Shown here piece after piece: positions 6,967 to 13,269 of a stretch of 13,269 bases of DNA. Source of the DNA: Deltaproteobacteria bacterium (GTDB lineage: Bacteria; Desulfobacterota; Dissulfuribacteria; Dissulfuribacterales; QOAL01); assembly GCA_026988585.1 (NCBI GenBank), contig JALSKY010000185.1, forward strand, positions 1 to 13,269, written 5' to 3'. Numbering within the stretch: position 1 is the stretch's first letter; the number at the start of each line of letters is the position of its first letter. The notes under the pieces were generated by a model. That model worked only from the letters and a program-made list of their open reading frames with translations, did not search any database and was not told the DNA's origin. A program made the position numbers and the translations under genes.

Positions 6967-7353
6967 GTGAAGATTAAGATAAGGTGTTTTTTGATAACAG
7001 GGTTTTTGACCGCTCTCCTTGCTGGTTGTGTTAGCGGTACAGGTGATTCTCCCAACACGAATGCCATGAAGCCTGTCTCAGGCCATCCTGCTCTGAGTGA
7101 GCAGGAAAAACTGATTGCCTGTCAGGATTGTCACAGGGATGCCACTCCTGATGTTTATGAAGAATGGTACGAGTCCGCTCATGGGATGGCCCAGGTCAAA
7201 TGTTACGAATGTCATGGAACATTCGAGGAGCTCAAGACGGTTCCAGACGAAACAAGCTGTGCTGTTTGTCATGATGCCCAGTGTAAGCAGAAGACAACGG
7301 GCAAACAGTGTTGGGAATGTCATCCTGCACATAAGTTTACGGTTCATAAGTAG
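6967..7353 (+). CDS. napM: Tetrahaem cytochrome c lipoprotein, NapM-like
   Basis: Probable electron carrier to NapA, taking the place of the missing dihaem NapB. The 128-residue protein starts with a lipoprotein signal ending in LLAGC (lipidated Cys21), then a Gly/Ser/Asn-rich linker and a small domain with four CxxCH sites at C52, C79, C98 and C115. A further Cys (C106) is not in a haem motif. Residue +2 after the lipid Cys is Val, not the inner-membrane retention Asp of E. coli, but that rule is uncertain here. The start is GTG with GGAGGTGA (6956-6963) just upstream. napA begins 13 bases after the stop, so the two are surely co-expressed. The name comes from the position between napC and napA, as in the Desulfovibrio napCMADGH cluster; the sequence alone says only tetrahaem cytochrome. 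Confidence 0.72.
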   Translation: MKIKIRCFLITGFLTALLAGCVSGTGDSPNTNAMKPVSGHPALSEQEKLIACQDCHRDATPDVYEEWYESAHGMAQVKCYECHGTFEELKTVPDETSCAVCHDAQCKQKTTGKQCWECHPAHKFTVHK

Positions 7354-7366
7354 GAAGGAGGTTGCT

Positions 7367-9763
7367 ATGGGTTTGACAAGAAGGGACTTTTTGAAGAGAA
7401 CGGCCGCTGCTGCAGCCGCCTCCTATATCGGGCTCAGACTCCCTTTTGATGCACCGGAAGAGGCGATGGCTGCTGATGTGGATTCCTGGCACATAGGAAG
7501 CTGTCGCTTATGTGGTGTTGGGTGCAGGGTCAGGCTGGGTGTGAAGGATGGTCGTGCAGTTGCCATAAAGGGGGTGCCGGAGGCCAGGACCAGCATGGGG
7601 TATCTCTGCATGAAGGGGATGCTCTTCTACAAGTTGATGGGGCATCCTGAGAGGTTGACAACTCCCCTCTACAGGGAGAGCAAGAAGGATGAGTTCAGGG
7701 AGATCTCATGGGAAGAGGCCCTGGATATAGCAGCAGACAGGTTTGCAAAGGCAGTCAAGGAACACGGCAACGATTCTGTTGCCTATTACGGTTCCGGACA
7801 GGCCCTTACAGAAGAGACTTATCTCTTCCAGAAGGTGATGAGGGCAGGTCTTCAAACCAACAACGTAGAGGGAAATCCAAGGTTGTGCATGGCCAGCGCT
7901 GTTGGCGGATATCTCACCTCCTTCGGTGCAGATGAACCCATCGGTTCCTATGCAGATATAGAAAAGGCCACCTGTTTCTTTATCATCGGCAGCAACATGG
8001 CTGAAGCTCATCCTGTAATCTTCCGCCGGGTCATGAGGCGCAAACTGGATAACCGGAACAGCGTCACTGTTATAAATGCCGACCCCAGGATATCGCCCAC
8101 ATCCAGGATTGCTGATATCCATCTGATGTTTGAACCGGGAACAGACCTTGCAATGCTGAATGCAATGGCCTATGTGATTCTGGATGAGGGACTGGCTGAT
8201 GAGAAGTTCATAGAAAATTACGCAACATTCAGGATCGGCAAGGATAAGAAGGAAGTAACTTTCGAGGATTACAAGGAGTTTCTTGCTGATTATACCCCGG
8301 AAAAGGCAGCACAGATATGCAAGGGCAACATTACTCCTGAAAAGATCAGAAAGGTGGCCAGGCTCTTTGCCAGATCCAGTGCAACAATGAGCATGTGGAC
8401 CATGGGTATAAACCAGAGAAAGCGAGGTGTCTGGGCCAACAACATGATCCACAACCTGCATATCCTCACCGGACAGCTATGCAAGCCTGGTGCAGACAGC
8501 TTTTCCTTGACCGGTCAGCCCAATGCCTGTGGTGGTGTTCGGGAAGGTGGAGGGTTGTGCCATATACTTCCCGGTCACCGTCTGGTGAAAAAGGAGAAGC
8601 TGAGAAATCAGGTGGAGGAGGCTTGGGGTGTGCCACTTGGGCGCATTCCCCCCAAACCTGGTTATCATACCATGGCCATGTTTTCAGCCATAAACCAGGG
8701 TAAGATAAAGGCCATCTGGATAAACTGTACCAGTCCGGCCCAGAGCTTGCCCAACTGTGATCTCTACAGGAAGGGGATGGCCAGGGAGGACTGTTTCATG
8801 GTTGTAACAGATATCTTTCCCACCAAGACCACGGAACTGGCCAACCTGATTCTCCCTACAGCCTTCCATTTTGAGAAGACAGGTGTCTACGGCTGTACTG
8901 AAAGAAGATCCCAGATAACCAGAAAGGCGGTGGATGCCCCTGGTAAGGCCATGCCTGAGGTCTGGATAGTCAGGGAGTGGGCACTAAAGCTGGCCCAGAA
9001 GCTGCAAGATCCTGTAATCGAGAAGAGTGTAGAACCATTCAAGGGGCTGGAACCAGACTATGCGCTGCCCAAGGCTATCTGGGATGAATATACACAGAAA
9101 CTCACCAAGGGCAGGGATAATGATCTGCGCGGGGCAACTTACGAGGTGCTGGAGAAGATGGCAGATGGTGTTCAGTGGCCTGCCCCTACTGAAGAGTTTG
9201 CCCTGAAAGGTGGTACGTACAAGAAGTTTGTAAGAGGTATAGATCCCCTTGCAGATGTCCATGCGAAGGATGATAAACCCCTGCAGTTTTATGGCCCGGC
9301 CCATCCAGACAAGAAGCTATGGGTTTGGCTCAGGCCTCATAAGGGACCTGAAGAGATGCCTGATGTACAGTATCCCTTCTATCTGTCCACAGGCAGGATT
9401 GTGGATCACTGGCATACTATGTCAATGACAGGAAGGATAACAGAGCTGTTGCGGGCCAATCCCTATGCATACGTGGAGATAAACCCCTCTGATGCCAAGG
9501 CCCTTGGTATCAAGCCTGGAGATATGGTGCTGGTGGAATCGAGAAGAGGCAGAAATATCCTGCCTGCCAAGGTCTATGAGGGTCCGGTAAAGGGGATGGT
9601 ATTTGTGTACTGGCACGATATGGATGAGGACAGGATGATCAACCGGGTAACCAAGGATGCCTATGATCCTGGCTCCAAGGAGCCTGAATTCAAGATATGC
9701 GCATGCAGAATCGAGAAGGTTTCAGGGCCCAAGCCCCTTAAACCATATATAGTCCGCATGTAG
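7367..9763 (+). CDS. napA: Periplasmic nitrate reductase catalytic subunit
   Basis: Reduces nitrate to nitrite in the periplasm using bis-molybdopterin guanine dinucleotide and one [4Fe-4S] cluster. The 798 residues start with a Tat signal (TRRDFLKRTAAAAAAS). C46, C49, C53 and C81 (CRLCGVGC, then YLCMKG) bind the cluster, and K83 is the conserved Lys linking cluster and cofactor. NPRLCMASAVGG supplies the Mo ligand C174, in the CMASAV setting typical of NapA and unlike the Ser or Asp ligands of DMSO or Nar enzymes. The C-terminal molybdopterin-binding domain is present (YPFYLSTGRIVDHWHTMSMT onwards). The ATG at 7367 with GGAAGGAGG upstream is chosen; the longer in-frame reading back to 7115 overlaps napM and must be ignored. 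The size resembles the compact monomeric Desulfovibrio NapA. No napB is nearby; napM is the likely donor. Confidence 0.95.
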   Translation: MGLTRRDFLKRTAAAAAASYIGLRLPFDAPEEAMAADVDSWHIGSCRLCGVGCRVRLGVKDGRAVAIKGVPEARTSMGYLCMKGMLFYKLMGHPERLTTPLYRESKKDEFREISWEEALDIAADRFAKAVKEHGNDSVAYYGSGQALTEETYLFQKVMRAGLQTNNVEGNPRLCMASAVGGYLTSFGADEPIGSYADIEKATCFFIIGSNMAEAHPVIFRRVMRRKLDNRNSVTVINADPRISPTSRIADIHLMFEPGTDLAMLNAMAYVILDEGLADEKFIENYATFRIGKDKKEVTFEDYKEFLADYTPEKAAQICKGNITPEKIRKVARLFARSSATMSMWTMGINQRKRGVWANNMIHNLHILTGQLCKPGADSFSLTGQPNACGGVREGGGLCHILPGHRLVKKEKLRNQVEEAWGVPLGRIPPKPGYHTMAMFSAINQGKIKAIWINCTSPAQSLPNCDLYRKGMAREDCFMVVTDIFPTKTTELANLILPTAFHFEKTGVYGCTERRSQITRKAVDAPGKAMPEVWIVREWALKLAQKLQDPVIEKSVEPFKGLEPDYALPKAIWDEYTQKLTKGRDNDLRGATYEVLEKMADGVQWPAPTEEFALKGGTYKKFVRGIDPLADVHAKDDKPLQFYGPAHPDKKLWVWLRPHKGPEEMPDVQYPFYLSTGRIVDHWHTMSMTGRITELLRANPYAYVEINPSDAKALGIKPGDMVLVESRRGRNILPAKVYEGPVKGMVFVYWHDMDEDRMINRVTKDAYDPGSKEPEFKICACRIEKVSGPKPLKPYIVRM

Positions 9764-9794
9764 AAGGGTGTCTCAACACCTTATAAAAAAACTC

Positions 9795-9831
9795 AGGGGC
9801 ACAGGTGTAAGACCTGAGCCCCTTTTATCTT
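9795..9831 (+). terminator. Rho-independent terminator or attenuator after napA
   Basis: AGGGGC (9795-9800) pairs with GCCCCT (9818-9823) and CAGGT (9802-9806) with ACCTG (9812-9816), separated by one A-A mismatch, around the loop GTAAG, followed by TTTTATCTT. A competing 6-base helix, CTCAGG (9792-9797) with CCTGAG (9813-9818), shares the same bases, so an alternative fold is possible. It starts 32 bases after the napA stop and would reduce expression of the following genes, or end the napM-napA message. Confidence 0.8.
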
Positions 9832-9857
9832 GTAACTGTTTTCACAGGGATGTTTTC

Positions 9858-10592
9858 ATGGATCTTTCAGTTTCCAAGGTGGAGATGGCTGGAGCCAGAG
9901 CTTTTCTATGTTTTCTGTTCTTTCTGATTTTTCTGCTCCATGGTTGTTCAAAAAGGGTTGAACCTCCCTATTTTGCCATGAAAAACCAGGGAAAAGGTTT
10001 GGAGTGTGCAGATTTTTGGCTGAATATGGAGCAGATACTGGATGGTGCCAGGGTGAGGTGCGGTGATCTTGAGAGGCTGGAAGGTTTTCCCTTTTTGCGG
10101 GTCAACGGTCCTTTGAAAAAGGCGGTGTCTATGGCCCAAAGCAGGGAACAGCTTTCCCGTGGCCTTGATCTGATGCAGCGGGCTGACCTCGCTGCCAGGT
10201 ACCGAGAGATAGAACGGCTCGATGACAACGATTTTTTGCGTCTGTGCAAGGTAGCAGGCCTCCAATACTGTTCTACCGGATCTATCAGGGCTCGCGTTGC
10301 AAGGTGTTCCGGCCTTATAACCGGGGAACAGAAGCTTGGCGGGGATATTGCGCAATACCTCCTGCCAGCGCTGAAACAGGCCAGGCGACCTGTCGGCACC
10401 AGTGGTGATCCCTGTTTTCAGGACAAGGTTACACTGGACAGTGCACTTCCTGCTGATCTGGAACAGGTGGTCTTGACAGGCCGCACCACCGGGAAGAAAT
10501 CGTTCAGGGGCTTGAAACGGTTTGATGGCGGAGGTCAGTTAAAGAGACCAGGGCTGAGGAAAACCCTCCCTCTGCCATTGGAAAGGGAGTAA
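9858..10592 (+). CDS. Putative lipoprotein between napA and napD, unrecognised
   Basis: A 244-residue protein with a hydrophobic leader ending FLLHGC (Cys30), which reads as a lipoprotein signal although His at -2 is unusual. Then come a Cys-containing segment (C50, C68) and GFPFLRVN (76-83), and a helical stretch (about 90-125) ending LAARYREIERLDD. From memory this layout, with a GFPYLRVN motif followed by a helical LD..aR..Ei segment, begins a larger uncharacterised family, but I cannot confirm it. The remaining half is basic and low in recognisable structure, so the gene may be shortened or decaying. No haem, Fe-S or enzyme motif is seen; the cysteines are not in CxxCH form. The ATG at 9858 follows AGGGA at good spacing; the longer frame back to 9768 runs over the terminator. 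It is 47 bases ahead of napD. A role in Nap assembly or anchoring would be a guess. Confidence 0.6.
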   Translation: MDLSVSKVEMAGARAFLCFLFFLIFLLHGCSKRVEPPYFAMKNQGKGLECADFWLNMEQILDGARVRCGDLERLEGFPFLRVNGPLKKAVSMAQSREQLSRGLDLMQRADLAARYREIERLDDNDFLRLCKVAGLQYCSTGSIRARVARCSGLITGEQKLGGDIAQYLLPALKQARRPVGTSGDPCFQDKVTLDSALPADLEQVVLTGRTTGKKSFRGLKRFDGGGQLKRPGLRKTLPLPLERE

Positions 10593-10639
10593 AGCCCTCT
10601 CTGTTAGTAGAAGGAGGCGATTGCCATAGGGGATAGCTT

Positions 10640-10933
10640 ATGCCAATAGGCGGTTTTGTCGTAACGGTAGATCCGGATAAAGTTGACAGGGTAAAGGAGA
10701 TGCTGCTTGCCATCTCCGGTGCAGAGCTGCATGGACAGGATGAGAAGGGAAATCTTGTTCTGGTGCTGGATGCTGAAACCTCAGAGGAGATGGAGCTCAT
10801 GACCAAGGAGATAAGGGAGCTGCCAGATGTACTGGCCCTGGGACTGGTATATTTTCATGCAGAAGATGAGGTTGAGCGGATAGAGAAGGGGGAGTATCGC
10901 CCCAGCAGATCCTTTGGCAGAAAACCAGTATGA
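10640..10933 (+). CDS. napD: NapA maturation chaperone NapD
   Basis: Small cytoplasmic chaperone that binds the NapA Tat signal and holds back export until the Mo cofactor and Fe-S cluster are in place. The 97 residues begin with IGGFVVTVDPDKVDRVKEML and follow the ferredoxin-like beta-alpha-beta pattern of NapD, including the GNLVLVLDAET strand and a helix with PDVLALGLVYFHAED. The C-terminal tail is charged. The length is typical (about 80-110). AGGGG (10628-10632) lies seven bases before the ATG. A second, stronger AAGGAGG at 10611-10617 is followed only by TTG-CCA-TAG and cannot serve this frame. napG begins within or just after its end. A NapA with a Tat signal upstream fits a need for this chaperone. 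Confidence 0.87.
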   Translation: MPIGGFVVTVDPDKVDRVKEMLLAISGAELHGQDEKGNLVLVLDAETSEEMELMTKEIRELPDVLALGLVYFHAEDEVERIEKGEYRPSRSFGRKPV

Positions 10934-10958
10934 TTCTTCTCGGGAGCCATTTCCGGTT

Positions 10959-11591
10959 ATGGCGGTTGACAGAAAAAGGCGAAGATTTTTCAAGGCAGTA
11001 GCCCTGCTCGGGCTTTCAGGTAGGCTGTGGTCTGTTGGGCATGAGGCTGAAGCAAGGCCCCTGTTCCCTTCTCCAGTCCGTACCAACCGGTTGAGGCCGC
11101 CTGGAGCGGTGCCGGAAGAGCTGTTTCCTCTAAGGTGTGTGCGTTGCGGCAGGTGTGTGGAGGTCTGCCCCTACGGTTCCATACGCCCACTGGATATACG
11201 GAACGGGGTCTTTGCCGGCACTCCAGTTATCGATGTTACAAAAGTTCCCTGCTGGCTGTGTATGAAGTGTGTAGAGGTCTGTCCTACAGGGAGCCTCCAG
11301 AAGGTATCGCAGCAGGATGTCAGAATGGGAATGGCCATAATAGACAAGCATTCCTGTTTCACCTGGAAGGAGGAGGGGCTCCTCTGTCATACCTGTTACA
11401 ATGTTTGTCCTTTCAAGGAGACTGCTATCAAACTTCAGGCCATGAAGCCTGTGGTGGTGGAGGACAAATGCACCGGTTGCGGACTCTGTGTTCATGCCTG
11501 TCCTGTAACACGGGATGATGGCGAGAAGGCCATAAATGTTCAACCTGTCTATTCCTTTGATGCAGCAGGGAGTGGTCATGAAGGGCGTTAG
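10959..11591 (+). CDS. napG: Ferredoxin-type protein NapG
   Basis: Periplasmic Fe-S protein that pairs with NapH to carry electrons from quinol to the Nap system. A Tat-like signal (KRRRFFKAVALLGLSG) starts the 210-residue protein. Four cysteine groups for [4Fe-4S] clusters follow: C60/63/66/70, C98/101/104/108, C133/143/146/150 (with the stretched ten-residue first spacing) and C171/174/177/181. This four-cluster layout is the NapG pattern. I chose ATG 10959, giving RRRFF near the N-terminus; the GGGAG site at 10942-10946 is about 12 bases away, a little long. A TTG at 10914 would overlap napD and add 15 residues. Its end overlaps the napH start by 14 bases, so translation is probably coupled. 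It is somewhat shorter than many NapG proteins. Confidence 0.9.
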   Translation: MAVDRKRRRFFKAVALLGLSGRLWSVGHEAEARPLFPSPVRTNRLRPPGAVPEELFPLRCVRCGRCVEVCPYGSIRPLDIRNGVFAGTPVIDVTKVPCWLCMKCVEVCPTGSLQKVSQQDVRMGMAIIDKHSCFTWKEEGLLCHTCYNVCPFKETAIKLQAMKPVVVEDKCTGCGLCVHACPVTRDDGEKAINVQPVYSFDAAGSGHEGR

Positions 11592-12414
11592 CAGAACTCC
11601 TGGTTCTTCCAGAACCGGAAAAAGGCGGTCCTATGGGAGGCTGCGCCTGGTCACTCTTCTTTTGGCCTTTTCCCTGATAATTGCCGCTCCAATTCTCAAC
11701 TTCAGATATCATATAGATTTTATTCAGGGATGGTACCAGTCCGTCAGTATAGGCAACCTCTGGTTTGTTTCCCCCCTGGAAGGGTTGGAAACCATACTCA
11801 CCTCCAAGGGGATATATGGACCTTTGTTGGTAGGGATGCTTCTACCTGTTGTCCTTGCCTCTCTCCTTGGCAGGGTATTCTGCTCCTGGATCTGCCCCAT
11901 TAGCCTCCTTTCTGAATTACTGGAGCGTGTAATTCGGCTGGTTCGCAGGCGTAGATACAGGGCTGCTGGGAATCCCCTGCCAAGGCAGATCCTCTGGTTC
12001 GTTCTTGTGGGAGAACTCTTGCTGGCCATGATCCTTGGTGCTCCCATCTTTGTCTTTCTCTCACCTCCAGGTCTTGTTGGCAGGGAGATAATGCTGTTGG
12101 TGATGTTTGGCACCCTGGCCCTGGAGGGGATAGTGGTTATCCTGGTGCTGATTATGCATCTTGTCTCTAAGAGATTCTTCTGCAGATATCTCTGCCCTCT
12201 TGGTGCCCTGCTGGCCTTGCTGGGTCAGCGGCGCCAGCTAAAGGTGGAGGTTGATCATGAAGAGTGTGTCCAGTGTGGACGTTGTAAGCTTGCATGTCCA
12301 ATGGGTCTTGATCCTGCCAGGCAGGAGGGAGGCTCAGCCTACTGCTGGAACTGTGGCGACTGCTTGGATTCATGCCAGGTCGATGCCCTTCATTTCAGTT
12401 GGGGTCAGAAGTGA
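11578..12414 (+). CDS. napH: Membrane quinol dehydrogenase component NapH
   Basis: Integral membrane partner of NapG, thought to oxidise quinol and pass electrons to NapG. The 278 residues contain about four hydrophobic helices (roughly 22-41, 82-100, 138-162 and 172-196). The two CxxxCP motifs of the family are at 102-107 (CSWICP) and 202-207 (CRYLCP). The C-terminal cytoplasmic part holds two [4Fe-4S] groups, C230/233/236/240 (CVQCGRCKLACP) and C256/259/262/266 (CWNCGDCLDSC). The ATG at 11578 follows AGGGAG at a five-base spacing; an ATG at 11536 lies deeper inside napG. The start overlaps napG by 14 bases. A NosR/RnfC-type relative is unlikely given the NapG partner and the overall length. 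Confidence 0.92.
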   Translation: MKGVSRTPGSSRTGKRRSYGRLRLVTLLLAFSLIIAAPILNFRYHIDFIQGWYQSVSIGNLWFVSPLEGLETILTSKGIYGPLLVGMLLPVVLASLLGRVFCSWICPISLLSELLERVIRLVRRRRYRAAGNPLPRQILWFVLVGELLLAMILGAPIFVFLSPPGLVGREIMLLVMFGTLALEGIVVILVLIMHLVSKRFFCRYLCPLGALLALLGQRRQLKVEVDHEECVQCGRCKLACPMGLDPARQEGGSAYCWNCGDCLDSCQVDALHFSWGQK

Positions 12415-12458
12415 GCTGGTGTGGTTCAAGGGAAAAAAGATTGACCAGCATCTGCAGG

Positions 12459-12480
12459 ATCGATGTCTGTCTATATCGAT
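12459..12480. repeat. Paired ATCGAT sites between napH and the DUF4405 gene
   Basis: Two copies of the self-complementary hexamer ATCGAT (12459-12464 and 12475-12480) lie 16 bases apart in the 114-base gap after napH. They could form a weak hairpin or paired binding sites. There is no following T tract, so this is not a terminator. Confidence 0.2.
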
Positions 12481-12528
12481 ACGCATCTCCAAGGATTTCA
12501 TTCTAAGTAGATAAATGGAGGCAGGATC

Positions 12529-13122
12529 ATGAAAAAATGGGTGAGTCTCTTTCTTTTTCTGGTGTTTATAGTTTCTGCAGTAACAGGTCTGGTGGAGTTT
12601 ATACGTCCTCACGGAAGGGTTGCATACTGGACAGACTGGCATCTTTTTGGTCTGGACAAGGATCAGTGGGATGCATCCCATACCATTTTTGGCCTGCTCT
12701 TTATCATTTTTTCCATCTATCACCTCTTTCTGAACTGGAAGCCTATGTTTCAGGCCCTCAAAAGGCCGGTTATAGTGGTGGTTACACTGTTGTTTACTCT
12801 TTACTGTTTCTGGGGCACTGTAACCTATAAGGCTCCTTTCCGTTACATTATTGAACTGGAGGCAAATATAAAGAATAGCTGGCAGACCCCAGCCCCTCCT
12901 GTGCCCCATGCAGAGATGTTCACTTTGCAACGAGTTGCCCGTAACCTTGGGCTAAGGCCCAAACAGGCTGTAGTGATACTTGAAAATCATGGGATAAAGG
13001 TCTCAACCCCTATGGAGAGTATCAAGGAAATCGCAAGAAATAACCACAAAAATCCGGCGGAGATTTATGATATCCTCTCTAAGGAAGCTGGCAGGCCCCA
13101 AGGGATTGACAATAAAAAATAG
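12529..13122 (+). CDS. DUF4405 membrane protein, probable b-type cytochrome
   Basis: A 197-residue membrane protein with three hydrophobic helices (about 3-24, 50-68 and 79-100) and histidines near the helices that could hold haem b: H28, H38, H51 and H65. This is the pattern of the DUF4405 family, short cytochrome-b-like proteins often found near multihaem cytochromes and Fe-S oxidoreductases. After a Pro-rich hinge (TPAPPVPHAEM) comes a soluble helical domain (about 132-185, LQRVARNLGLRPKQAVVILENHGI) of the kind that often ends these proteins. GGAGGCAGG (12517-12525) precedes the ATG. It follows napH by 114 bases with no terminator between, so it may be the last gene of the nap operon. It may help pass electrons from the quinone pool or a cytoplasmic donor. 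The exact role is inferred. Confidence 0.75.
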   Translation: MKKWVSLFLFLVFIVSAVTGLVEFIRPHGRVAYWTDWHLFGLDKDQWDASHTIFGLLFIIFSIYHLFLNWKPMFQALKRPVIVVVTLLFTLYCFWGTVTYKAPFRYIIELEANIKNSWQTPAPPVPHAEMFTLQRVARNLGLRPKQAVVILENHGIKVSTPMESIKEIARNNHKNPAEIYDILSKEAGRPQGIDNKK

Positions 13123-13269
13123 TGATTGGCCCGCCATTCTATCAGATTGACTGGTGTTCGGGATGTTACTCTAATAGCCTTGTCCTTTTTTGAGAGTTTT
13201 CTCTGTTAGCAACAAATAAAGTTGACCGGTTTTTTGACAAATAAATTGTCCGTTTTTTGCCTTCTCTTT
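13123..13269 (+). other. Noncoding right end with AT-rich repeats
   Basis: The last 147 bases contain no gene. TTGACC (13222-13227) and TTGACA (13234-13239) are repeated boxes that could be -35 elements of a gene beyond the edge. GACAA-ATAAA-TTGTC (13236-13250) is a perfect 5-base inverted repeat followed by a T run, so a weak terminator for the DUF4405 gene is also possible. The sequence cannot decide. Confidence 0.35.

Noticed and set aside
7115..7366. N-terminal extension of napA by 84 residues inside napM
   Set aside because: It overlaps the tetrahaem gene in another frame, lacks a Tat signal at its start, and the ATG at 7367 has a strong ribosome site followed directly by TRRDFLK.
7706..8461. 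Long minus-strand reading frame of 251 residues
   Set aside because: It is antisense to napA, has no recognisable motif or ribosome site, and napA is certain in this stretch.
9768..9857. Upstream extension of the lipoprotein gene
   Set aside because: It would be translated through the terminator hairpin at 9795-9831 and puts 30 residues before an evident leader peptide; ATG 9858 has a ribosome site.
12251..12514. Plus-strand frame spanning the napH end and the following gap
   Set aside because: Most of it overlaps the Fe-S tail of napH in another frame and the remainder shows no motif or start signal.

Overview
The window is a compact, entirely plus-strand stretch of a Gram-negative anaerobe. 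It is most consistent with a Desulfobacterota-type (deltaproteobacterial) bacterium: the nap gene order matches the napC-M-A-D-G-H arrangement described for Desulfovibrio desulfuricans, napB is missing, multihaem cytochromes are abundant, and a RACo-like ASKHA protein and a PilZ protein are present. The organism call is an inference from gene content only.

Region 1 (1-1819) is arginine biosynthesis: the 3' part of argF, cut by the left edge, followed by a complete argG. Region 2 (about 1896-4404) holds a small PilZ (c-di-GMP binding) protein, a two-helix membrane protein of unknown function, and a RACo-like ASKHA-domain protein that lacks the ferredoxin domain. Region 3 (4679-13122) is a respiratory nitrate module: napC (membrane tetrahaem quinol dehydrogenase), an octahaem hydroxylamine oxidoreductase family gene (hao), napM (tetrahaem lipoprotein), napA (periplasmic molybdopterin nitrate reductase), an unrecognised lipoprotein gene, napD (NapA maturation), napG and napH (Fe-S quinol dehydrogenase), and a DUF4405 membrane protein.

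The main point of interest is hao placed inside the nap cluster, directly behind the quinol-oxidising NapC. No nrfA pentahaem nitrite reductase is visible. The simplest reading is a complete ammonification module. NapA would reduce nitrate to nitrite, fed through NapGH and/or NapC via NapM. The octahaem HAO, working in the reductive direction as proposed for the epsilonproteobacterial enzymes, would take nitrite (perhaps via hydroxylamine) to ammonium with NapC as donor. This idea is known for some Campylobacterota and has been suggested for thermophilic sulfur-metabolising Desulfobacterota, so the concept is not new. The exact arrangement (hao between napC and napM, a lipid-anchored NapM, an extra lipoprotein gene between napA and napD, a DUF4405 protein at the end) deserves a second look.

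Two clear Rho-independent terminators, after hao and after napA, split the module into probable subunits napC-hao, napM-napA and (lipoprotein)-napDGH-DUF4405. Near-perfect palindromes lie in front of napC and of hao and are candidate operators. No RNA genes, CRISPR arrays, insertion sequences or phage genes were seen.
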